This document shows positions 53,170 to 60,467 of a stretch of DNA of 64,000 bases, in pieces. Source of the stretch: Vibrio sp. STUT-A11 (GTDB lineage Bacteria; Pseudomonadota; Gammaproteobacteria; Enterobacterales; Vibrionaceae); assembly GCF_026000435.1 (NCBI RefSeq), contig NZ_AP026763.1, positions 1,798,001 through 1,862,000 of the forward strand, written 5' to 3'. The position numbers were made by a program, and so were the translations under genes. Under the pieces are notes generated by a model. The model saw only the letters and a list, made by a program, of their open reading frames with translations, made no database searches and was not told the origin of the DNA. Numbering within the stretch: the first letter of the stretch is position 1; every line of letters starts with the position of its first letter.

Positions 53170-53302
53170 GTCATTCCAGCGAGCCTCAGCGAGACTAGGA
53201 ATCTAGTATCAGCGCGCTGAGAATATAGAGAAATACCTCCGAGAACAAAGTGCTCTGATGGAAGATCCTGAATCACGCTCCTTCGTCGCTTTTCAGGATG
53301 AC
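53170..53302. repeat. 133-bp MITE-like dispersed repeat, copy 2
   Basis: Same length, orientation and ends (GTCATTCC to GGATGAC) as copy 1 at 10417-10549. The right 42 bases differ at one site. The middle third differs, so it is an older copy or a member of a diverse family. No target-site duplication could be seen in either copy. Confidence 0.75.
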
Positions 53303-53334
53303 GGTAGACTGGAATATTCTGCTTACTGTTAAGT

Positions 53335-53363
53335 AAACGGCAACCTACTAAGGGTGCCGTTTT
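53335..53363 (+). terminator. Possible terminator downstream of the repeat
   Basis: AAACGGCAACC and GGTGCCGTTT arms with a one-base bulge, followed by a short T run. It lies about 260 bases after yidA, so it may be the original yidA terminator now pushed away by the repeat, or part of a larger element. Confidence 0.5.
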
Positions 53364-53630
53364 AACCTTGTAATGCCCATAGTAGTTGATAACGCAGACC
53401 TACTCTGATTTCTGAGGCCATTGAATACATAGCGGCCGGCTTTTCCTCTGAAAACACAAGCGATGGCGCTGTATTTCTATTCTCTTTCTGAAATAAACTT
53501 ACTCGCCTCTTTTTGACTATTACCCCTTTTAAATGAGCAAAATCCTACATACTTACAGCCATTTAGTTCATGTTTGAGTTCTGAAGCCTTCTCTATACTG
53601 TCTTAAATAATTTATCACGAGGCTATGTGA

Positions 53631-54194
53631 ATGACGGACTACGAAAAAATGGTGGCTGGGGAGCCGTACTTAATTAACGACCCTGAACTAGTAGAAATAC
53701 GCTATCAAACCAGAGATAAAACGGATCACTTCAACCAACTCAGCTCGCGCCAGACAGAAGAAAAAACACAGGTTATCAAAAGTATCTTTAAGCACGTGGG
53801 AGAAAACGTGCATATAGAGAAAGGCGTAAGAATTGACTACGGTATCAATACAAGTCTTGGAAACAACGTTTTTATTAACTATAACTTTGTGCTGTTAGAT
53901 TGCAGTCCAACGACGATTGGTGACAACGTTTTTATTGCGCCCAACGTGCAACTTTATACCGCCATTCACCCGCTAGACCCTCGTGAACGCAAAGAACACA
54001 TTGGACAAGCACGGCCAATTACCATAGAGGATGACGTTTGGATTGGTGGTGGTTGTATTATTCTGCCTGGGGTGACAATAGGAAAAGGCAGTACAATCGG
54101 TGCAGGTAGCGTGGTAAACAAATCTATCCCAGCAAACAGTGTGGCGGTAGGCAATCCATGCAAAGTAGTTCGCTCACTCGAATTTGTAGGGTAA
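53631..54194 (+). CDS. maa: Sugar O-acetyltransferase, maltose/galactoside type
   Basis: A 187-residue left-handed beta-helix acetyltransferase of the Maa/LacA/NodL family. The N-terminal cap (MTDYEKMVAGEPYLINDPEL) is typical; hexapeptide repeats fill residues 60-170 (LGNNVFINYNFVLLD, IGDNVFIAPNV, IEDDVWIGGG, IGKGSTIGAGS). The catalytic histidine is in YTAIHPLD near 114. It acetylates small sugars from acetyl-CoA. It lies directly next to a possible integron fossil on its 3' side. Confidence 0.88.
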   Translation: MTDYEKMVAGEPYLINDPELVEIRYQTRDKTDHFNQLSSRQTEEKTQVIKSIFKHVGENVHIEKGVRIDYGINTSLGNNVFINYNFVLLDCSPTTIGDNVFIAPNVQLYTAIHPLDPRERKEHIGQARPITIEDDVWIGGGCIILPGVTIGKGSTIGAGSVVNKSIPANSVAVGNPCKVVRSLEFVG

Positions 54195-54316
54195 GCGTAT
54201 AACTAGGATAACCATGATTTAGGGGAGCCTCGGTTCGCCATGCGAGGCTTGCTTTATCTATAAATCCGTTTAGTGTACACCATGGTATTACGGAGTTGAC
54301 CTAATGTTTGTTATGC
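54195..54316 (-). repeat. Candidate attC site of a cassette carrying the GNAT gene
   Basis: Read on the minus strand, the 122-base segment starts GCATAACAAACATTAGG and ends CCTAGTTATACGC. The outer parts (GCATAAC and GTTATAC) and the inner ones (TTAGG and CCTA) are inverted repeats, as in the R''/L'' and L'/R' sites of attC. The stop codon of the GNAT gene (TAA) lies inside the first core, as is usual in Vibrio cassettes. A separate GCCTCG/CGAGGC hairpin lies in the middle. The cores depart from RYYYAAC/GTTRRRY at one position each. Confidence 0.45.
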
Positions 54317-54796
54317 TCGTAGCCATTTATACATAACTAAACTGTCCACATACCCCAAACGACCATGTCTGTAGGCTTTAGGTATCGTACCTATTATACT
54401 GAAGCCAAGTTTTTGCCACAGCTCAACCGCGACTTCATTCGTCGAAACAACGCTATTGAATTGCATCGCTTCAAAACCAAATTCTTCTGCCATCTGTTGC
54501 GAATGCTCGCACATTTTCCGAGCGATACCTTTTCCTCTTGCCTCACTTGCAACCATATAACCACAATTACAAATGTGATTGCTTGGCCCCATTGCATTAG
54601 GCTTCAGGTAATAGGTCCCTAACACTACTTCGTTTTCCACATAAACGTACGATTTCAACGGAACTTCACACCAGATATGGTACGCCTCTTCCTGCGTCAT
54701 TTCTGGGTCAAACGCATAGGTTTCCTGAGCGCGAATAACGGCTGAAAAGGTTGGCCAAAATAACTCAAAATCAACCTTGGTTGTTTCCCTGAACAT
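54311..54796 (-). CDS. GNAT-family N-acetyltransferase
   Basis: A 161-residue GNAT acetyltransferase. The acetyl-CoA loop is EARGKGIARKM near residue 85, and the C-terminal motif VELWQKLGFSIIGTIPKAY is typical of the PhnO/RimI-like branch. The substrate is unknown. It is flanked on both sides by attC-like sequences on its strand, which suggests it entered as an integron cassette. Confidence 0.85.
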   Translation of the reverse strand: MFRETTKVDFELFWPTFSAVIRAQETYAFDPEMTQEEAYHIWCEVPLKSYVYVENEVVLGTYYLKPNAMGPSNHICNCGYMVASEARGKGIARKMCEHSQQMAEEFGFEAMQFNSVVSTNEVAVELWQKLGFSIIGTIPKAYRHGRLGYVDSLVMYKWLRA

Positions 54797-54820
54797 TCAA
54801 TTTCCTCTCGAACATAATAC

Positions 54821-54970
54821 TTAGCGAAGACGTACGCGACGCAATATCAAACCTTTATATACCTTTCGGTAGAGTGAACAACCGGCTAGCAATAAACACG
54901 GAGTATACCAAGACATTGAGGTTACACTATATTTAAATGCCAGGCATTGGTAGTCTGTCTTAAACGCTTG
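54821..54970 (-). repeat. Candidate degenerate attC/VCR-like site
   Basis: On the minus strand, AAGCG-TTT-AAGAC near the left end is inverted as GTCTT-CGCT near the right end, about 150 bases apart. Inside, a stretch starting AAGACAGACTACCAATGC strongly resembles the recalled Vibrio cholerae repeat core (AAGAGGGACTGTCAACGC type). This stretch explains a spurious 67-codon frame here that looks like the DUF3265 frames often called over Vibrio attC sites. Confidence 0.45.
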
Positions 54971-54980
54971 CCATGATGCA

Positions 54981-55337
54981 TTACTCGTAGTTTCGCTTAC
55001 ACCAGTTTTCCCAGTTGTTTTCACCCAATCTCTTTCTAACCTTGTTAATTCTAAATATGGTGATAAGTCCCATTAAAATACCAAACAAGGCGAAGCCAAT
55101 AAGATAGACCCTCCAATGTTCAGGCTGTTTATGCCAAGAGAATGTCCACATGAACGCTCCCCATAGTGGCCCCAAAAGTAAGCTATACATTAAAAATACT
55201 TTTACAAGCGACTGGAATACTAGTGGCTTTTTCGAGAGATCTCTGTATTTTGACCAAGCAAATATTGTTGGTTTAGTTAAGTCCACGGGAACACCTTTTT
55301 CAATCAAGTGCAACCGGATGAATTCTGCCTTTTCCAT
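54981..55337 (-). CDS. Small membrane protein, cassette-type (possibly DUF6404)
   Basis: A 118-residue protein with a cytosolic basic N-terminal part (MEKAEFIRLHLIEKGVPVDLTKP), two membrane helices (about 47-68 and 76-96) and a basic tail (NKVRKRLGENNWENWCKRNYE). It resembles small two-helix proteins common in Vibrio integron cassettes, possibly DUF6404, but this is from memory and uncertain. A run of seven G residues lies two bases upstream of the ATG. The stop is followed by an attC-like segment. Confidence 0.6.
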   Translation of the reverse strand: MEKAEFIRLHLIEKGVPVDLTKPTIFAWSKYRDLSKKPLVFQSLVKVFLMYSLLLGPLWGAFMWTFSWHKQPEHWRVYLIGFALFGILMGLITIFRINKVRKRLGENNWENWCKRNYE

Positions 55338-55554
55338 ACCCCCCCACTAACTATATGCCATTGGAATTTTAAGGCCATCACGCAATTCGCCTGAAAGGAT
55401 AATCTAGATGTTACGACAGACTTCAAAATTTGATTATTTCATCGCTGCATAAAGGGGGGAGCAACGCAGGGATAAAAATATGGGCTTTCGTGAACCACCG
55501 GACTCAATATCAGCAATTCTCTTCATGGTGCTCTGTAGTCTTCATCCAGACATA

Positions 55555-57492
55555 TCAACTCGTATAAGGTGAACTCGTCCACGACAGGACAGAATCGCTG
55601 GCTTGCTTTTGGGGATCTTGGCAATACGAGAGCATTTCTTTATACGATACTGGCTTGCTGTACAGATAGCCTTGGTAAAAATCAATGTCGTTTTGTGCTA
55701 TAGAATTTAGTTGATCTTGTGATTCAATACCCTCTGCGATCACTTTGGTACCGATCGTATGAGCCATCTTAGTCACCGCAGAGACTATGCTTTGTTCTTT
55801 TTCATGCAGACTAATGTTATCAATGTATGATTTGTCGATTTTTATATAATCTATTTTTAGATTTCTAAGCACGGAAATAGAAGAGAAACCAGTTCCAAAG
55901 TCATCGACTGATATCATTACACCAATCTCTTTTGCACTTAAAATGCTTTGAGTTAGCTTCTCGATATTAGTGATCATTGCGGTTTCTGTGATTTCCAGAT
56001 GAACATTGTTTGGATTTACAGAATATTGAGAAATGAACAGTTTTAAACTATCCAAGAAGGTTTCATCTTCGAACTGAATAACCGAAACATTGATTGATAT
56101 TGAAATGTACGGGTGCATCTTGTTGACCACAGATAATGCTTCAATGGACATTTTTAACACTAACCGTCCAAGATCTATTATCAATCCATACTCTTCAGCC
56201 ACCTTTATAAATTCGTCTGGCGAGACTCGTTTCCCTTTTAAATCCCACCTAACTAATGCTTCAAAAGAGTGTATTTTATCATCTCTTACGCTTGCTATTG
56301 GCTGATATTGCATATAAAAACTATCATCGTGAATCGCTTTTTTTATAGCTTCACATAGATACTCTTTTCGTTCATAACTTTCTTGTATATTCTTGCCAAA
56401 ACAACTAACACGTAGGTTATTTCTTTTCCCATGGCTAACAGCTAAATACGCATTTCTGATCGCAGTATTGATTGGGACACTATCATCACAAATATAATAG
56501 CCAATATGATAGTCAGGTTTAACACGAATACTTCCCGACTGAAAATACACGGTTATCTGTTTCTTTAGATCACTAATAAATTGTTCTAACTCTACTTTTG
56601 ATAAAACGTAAGTGTGGATAATAAATTCATCACTTCCATACCGGGCAGAAATTGAACCGTGAAGTTTATCATTATTTAATAATATCTTCCCAACTTCAGA
56701 AATAATAAAGTCACCATACTCATGACCATAGTTATCGTTAATAAGATGTAGATTTTCTATATCAACATGTATAAAGCTATTGAGTAGTGCAGGATTGTTT
56801 TTATGAATGCGTTTTATAGCAATCGCTGGGGCGAAATTATTTCGGTTATATAACCCGGAAAGCATATCACGACGTTCTAATGTAAGTATTCTGCTTGTCC
56901 TAGAGTCAACCTCACTTTCAAGGCTCGATACTAAACTTTCAATTTTAGTTTGATTATCGATTGATGAGTAAACAAAGTTGGCACTTCTTATGGCTGTTAA
57001 ACATAATGCAATTCCATAAACTATCCCCATTACCCCAAAGTTTCTTAGCGTAACATCATCTCCGGTGAGTAATATCAAACTGTATGGAAAGATAGTAAGA
57101 GAGACATACACCAGCGCGGAACGCCGATCAACAGAGAGTAATGTGACGCTACCACCCGACATCCCACAAAAAATAACTAATGTGAACATGACTTCTTCTA
57201 ACGTCATTGTTTGATGAAATATATACGGGTAAGCAGCCCATATAATTGCTGAAATAGTGACCCCAATAAAATGAAAGTCTAATTTATATTTGTTGTCATT
57301 AGAAATGCCATAATGAACCCAGCAGCGTATACCAGTAATTACATAGACCAGTAACAACCAATAAATTTTTCCATTAGTTACATGAGGCCCATATACATTA
57401 GTCATTACTAAAATTGATGCAATGCAAACATTGATCGCCAGTAAGGTGACAATATTAGATGAAAAGACTAATAAGTGACTGTGTTTGTTCAT
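55555..57492 (-). CDS. Membrane GGDEF/EAL c-di-GMP protein, likely phosphodiesterase
   Basis: A 645-residue inner-membrane protein. Six membrane helices (residues 1-170) form an uncharacterised sensor, then a coiled coil, a GGDEF domain and an EAL domain. The GGDEF signature is GSDEF (near 287) and the metal segment IENLHLINDNYGHEYGD is changed, so cyclase activity is doubtful. The EAL domain keeps EAL (near 413), LEITET, DDFGTGFSS, KIDKSYI and AEGIES, so c-di-GMP hydrolysis is likely. The gene is visibly AT-rich against its neighbours and lies next to the possible integron fossil. It is not a LapD by its N terminus. Confidence 0.88.
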   Translation of the reverse strand: MNKHSHLLVFSSNIVTLLAINVCIASILVMTNVYGPHVTNGKIYWLLLVYVITGIRCWVHYGISNDNKYKLDFHFIGVTISAIIWAAYPYIFHQTMTLEEVMFTLVIFCGMSGGSVTLLSVDRRSALVYVSLTIFPYSLILLTGDDVTLRNFGVMGIVYGIALCLTAIRSANFVYSSIDNQTKIESLVSSLESEVDSRTSRILTLERRDMLSGLYNRNNFAPAIAIKRIHKNNPALLNSFIHVDIENLHLINDNYGHEYGDFIISEVGKILLNNDKLHGSISARYGSDEFIIHTYVLSKVELEQFISDLKKQITVYFQSGSIRVKPDYHIGYYICDDSVPINTAIRNAYLAVSHGKRNNLRVSCFGKNIQESYERKEYLCEAIKKAIHDDSFYMQYQPIASVRDDKIHSFEALVRWDLKGKRVSPDEFIKVAEEYGLIIDLGRLVLKMSIEALSVVNKMHPYISISINVSVIQFEDETFLDSLKLFISQYSVNPNNVHLEITETAMITNIEKLTQSILSAKEIGVMISVDDFGTGFSSISVLRNLKIDYIKIDKSYIDNISLHEKEQSIVSAVTKMAHTIGTKVIAEGIESQDQLNSIAQNDIDFYQGYLYSKPVSYKEMLSYCQDPQKQASDSVLSWTSSPYTS

Positions 57493-57670
57493 ACAAAATA
57501 CTAAGCAATTAATTGCACTGTTTTATGTAAATTAGCGTGTCTGAGCGAATAAGTCTATATATTTACTCGCTTTAATTGCACAAATCATAATTTACAGAGG
57601 AAATGATGGTATGGAAGAAAGAGGCACTCCTCACGTTTGCAATCGTCAGAACACTATCAGATAACAATAC

Positions 57671-58801
57671 CTAAAAGCCATTAATCTTCTCTATCAGGCT
57701 GGCAAAAATTGCCCGTCCAACAGGGGTCAGCTCATCAGGAAAATCATAATCAGGATTATGCAGTTGCGGCCTCTCCCGACCTGAGCCTAATACAAACATA
57801 GCGCCCTGTTTCGCAACTTGAGTAAACTGACCGAAATCTTCCGACCATCGCATTGGCTCATCAAGCAAAGTATAAGCCGTCCCAGTATCGTGGCAAGCCT
57901 GCACGACGAGCTCACAACCCTGCTGCGAGTTCACGCTGGCCTGAAATACATCTTGCCATTCCAGTGACCAACTTAATCCATGTCTGTCTGCATTTTGCTC
58001 GGCCAATGCGCTTGCTGCTTCGACTAAGGCTTGCATCGTCTGGTTACTTTCACTACGCAGTGTAGCCATCACGACCGCTTCCCCAGGTGCAGTGCCAAAC
58101 GCGACTTCCCCTAATTTTGCATGAATCACAGTTACCCAGCAGCGCTCGTTAAGAGATTCGGGCAGAGTATTCAGTTGCGAGATAATATTACACATCGCCA
58201 GAGCCGGACTGACGCCATTTTCCGGGTGTGCAGCGTGTGAAGTTTTGCCCTGCAAACGAATGATCATTCCCCTCGATGCGCAGTTAAACGGGCCGGATTT
58301 TACGGCGACGTGTCCCAAAGGCAGACCGGGGTAGTTGTGCAGAGCAAACGCATAATCGGGCATCATATTGGTAAATTTCGGATCATTAACCATGTTGATC
58401 GCCCCCTCACCCGTTTCTTCCGCAGGTTGAAAAGCAAGAATCACCCTCCCACTGGCAGGACGGTTTTGACTGAGCATTTCCCCCAGCGAGGATACAATCG
58501 CCATATGCCCATCGTGTCCACATTTATGAGAAACGCCGTGATGAACAGAGCGATGATCGAAAGTATTCGTTTCATCAATCGGTAGCGCATCCAGTTCGCA
58601 CCGAATCAGTGTCGTCGGTCCCGGTTTATTGCCTTGGTAAATAAACGCCAAACCACTTCCACCAAGGCCAGTGACGACTTTATCCGGTACAAAATGGTGG
58701 AATTGTTCCATAATGCGCTGCGAGGTTTCGGTTTCCTGATTGGATAACTCCGGAAATTGATGCAGAGTGTGGCGAAACTGGGTCCAGCAAATACCAGCCA
58801 T
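57671..58801 (-). CDS. M20-family amidohydrolase (N-acyl-amino acid hydrolase-like)
   Basis: A 376-residue metallohydrolase of the M20D group (hippurate/N-acyl-L-amino acid hydrolases). It has the metal motifs CELDALPIDE near 71-80, HKCGHDGH near 94-101 and PAEETGEGA near 128, with a lid domain around 180-290 and the closing LHNPDYDF. It should remove acyl groups from amino acids. The ATG at 58799-58801 has GGAGG upstream; the frame runs 21 codons further with no ribosome site. It is divergent from a GntR-type regulator, which may control it. Confidence 0.87.
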   Translation of the reverse strand: MAGICWTQFRHTLHQFPELSNQETETSQRIMEQFHHFVPDKVVTGLGGSGLAFIYQGNKPGPTTLIRCELDALPIDETNTFDHRSVHHGVSHKCGHDGHMAIVSSLGEMLSQNRPASGRVILAFQPAEETGEGAINMVNDPKFTNMMPDYAFALHNYPGLPLGHVAVKSGPFNCASRGMIIRLQGKTSHAAHPENGVSPALAMCNIISQLNTLPESLNERCWVTVIHAKLGEVAFGTAPGEAVVMATLRSESNQTMQALVEAASALAEQNADRHGLSWSLEWQDVFQASVNSQQGCELVVQACHDTGTAYTLLDEPMRWSEDFGQFTQVAKQGAMFVLGSGRERPQLHNPDYDFPDELTPVGRAIFASLIEKINGF

Positions 58802-59077
58802 AAAACAATGTCCTCCGTGACCATGGCATAAGATTGAGTAAAACCTGAGAGTAGCGTAACTCAACCTACTATATCATTCCGCACATTTCACCTATCGTCA
58901 CGTTTAACGTTAAGTATTCCTATGCCATGGGTCGGAATAACGGTAATGCTCAGTTCCCAATTATCGTCATCTCACTGCTTTGAAACTTTGTATTTATGCT
59001 GCGAAAACACAATTTATAGTAATCAAAGTCATTTGTGGCTACCATTAAGTCAAATGTACCTACCGCGTTTTAACTCT

Positions 59078-60034
59078 ATGGACACAATAGTAATCACCCA
59101 ACTCCAACAAGACTTGTTATTCAAAGTTATCGCGAAACTGAAAGCTGACAATGCGCTTGCTGGTTGTAGTTTGAATGAATCATCGTTAGCGCAACAGTTC
59201 GACGTATCCAGAACACCAATCCGAGCAGTGCTAAAATATATGTCTGCTCAAGGCATCACCAAAGCGGTACCTAACAAAGGCTTCGTATTGCTCATCAATG
59301 CTGTACAAATTGAGCAGAAAGAGCAAAGCGTCAGTCAACAGTCTCGTGAAGAGAAACTCTACCTTCGGATACTTATGGATCTGTTTTTTGGTGAGCTGGA
59401 TTGCCCTATTTCCGAAAAAGATCTTCAAGTGCGTTATGATGCTAACCGCGGTGAGATCCAAAATGTCCTGCGGTTGCTGGAAAGTGACGCCATTTTTCAC
59501 CGCAGTCCGGGCTACAAGTGGCAACTTGACGGTGTGCTAAATACACTTGATAGACACACAGAAAGTTACCGGTGTCGTCTTATTTTCGAACCTGCAGGTC
59601 TGCTCGAACCAAGCTGGAATCTGGAGCGCGACAAACTGGAATCCTTACGTGAACGCCATCTGAAAGCCATTTCTGAACCACAATCGATATCGGCAAGCCA
59701 GCTATTTAACCTGAGCGCCGAGTTTCATGAAGTGCTCGCGGCTTGCTCAGGAAATCGTTTTTTGTTGGGTATCATGCAGCAACACAATCGTCTGCGTAAA
59801 GCCACCGATCTGGTATCCATGCATATTCAATCCTCAGTGACTACATCTTGCCAACGTCGCGTCGAGATCATTGAACTATTGTTAAAGGAAAATAACGCTC
59901 AAGCGGCAACAAAGCTTGCTCAGTTGCTGGAAAACTACATTCGCGTTATGAAACGAACCTATAAAGATGTAATGAATGTACCTCGTGCGCAGAGAGAGAG
60001 CCTATTAAACAACATTGCTCGCAAATTCAATTAG
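59078..60034 (+). CDS. GntR/FCD-type regulator with two winged-helix segments
   Basis: A 318-residue transcription factor. The first winged helix (about 12-80) has SLAQQFDVSRTPIRAVLKYM followed by the wing GITKAVPNKGFVLL. A second helix-turn-helix-like block follows near 95-150 (SEKDLQVRYDANRGEIQNVLRLLE then AIFHRSPGYKWQL). A helical FCD-like ligand domain fills about 165-300. The start is the ATG at 59078 (MDTIVITQLQQD); 52 upstream in-frame codons look non-coding. It is divergent from the M20 hydrolase and 430 bases before iutA; the target is not known. Confidence 0.8.
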   Translation: MDTIVITQLQQDLLFKVIAKLKADNALAGCSLNESSLAQQFDVSRTPIRAVLKYMSAQGITKAVPNKGFVLLINAVQIEQKEQSVSQQSREEKLYLRILMDLFFGELDCPISEKDLQVRYDANRGEIQNVLRLLESDAIFHRSPGYKWQLDGVLNTLDRHTESYRCRLIFEPAGLLEPSWNLERDKLESLRERHLKAISEPQSISASQLFNLSAEFHEVLAACSGNRFLLGIMQQHNRLRKATDLVSMHIQSSVTTSCQRRVEIIELLLKENNAQAATKLAQLLENYIRVMKRTYKDVMNVPRAQRESLLNNIARKFN

Positions 60035-60467
60035 CCTTGACTCTGAGTTCAACACTTGGTCCCCTCTCGCTCCAACCTTCCATTTTTCCACTAGCTAAAC
60101 ATGCGGTTGAGCCTGACTAACTGTGTACAGGCTCTTTCACCTATCCCATATTTTCGCTTGTTCATTCTTATTTTGACCAACGCTAGCGTAAACAAAAGTT
60201 TCACTTCCTTATTGTATTTTTGCATCAAAAATACAATAATAATGATTCTTATTTAGAATGAAGAGCAATCGCAATGAGATTATTCGGTTTGATGGCATCC
60301 ACTGAACCTGTCATCTCATAACGACTTTGTCCGCTTTGACACAATCTAAGTTACTTTGCCTTTAATTAACCGTTTAAAGACAAGAGCTTATTTCATTAAA
60401 AATCAAAGGTCAGAACGCCTATCAAAGGATTTAAGAATCCTTTTTGTTGATTAACATAGAGAAGAAA
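60035..60467. other. Intergenic region upstream of iutA
   Basis: About 430 bases. A Fur-box-like sequence lies at 60235-60253, roughly 215 bases before the start. The remaining leader is AT-rich with no supported gene. Confidence 0.55.
60235..60253 (+). promoter_or_regulatory. Fur box of iutA
   Basis: AATAATAATGATTCTTATT matches 13 of 19 positions of the Fur consensus GATAATGATAATCATTATC. This places iutA under iron repression, as expected for a siderophore receptor. The distance to the gene implies a long leader. Confidence 0.65.

Larger units (their letters stand above)
53079..53630. other. Intergenic region yidA-maa with repeat element
   Basis: About 550 bases. They hold the second copy of the 133-bp repeat, a following hairpin at 53335-53363, and about 260 further bases with no supported gene. 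A run of codons is open on the minus strand near 53370-53440 but is too short to call; the maa promoter should lie at the right end. Confidence 0.55.

Noticed and set aside
54821..55024. Minus-strand 67-codon frame as a real gene
   Set aside because: It overlaps the end of the small membrane protein gene and covers the attC-like repeat; such frames are common artefacts over Vibrio attC sites.
55555..57492. Reading the GGDEF/EAL protein as LapD for the adhesin
   Set aside because: LapD has two membrane helices around a periplasmic domain and a HAMP; this protein has six N-terminal helices, no HAMP and an intact EAL.
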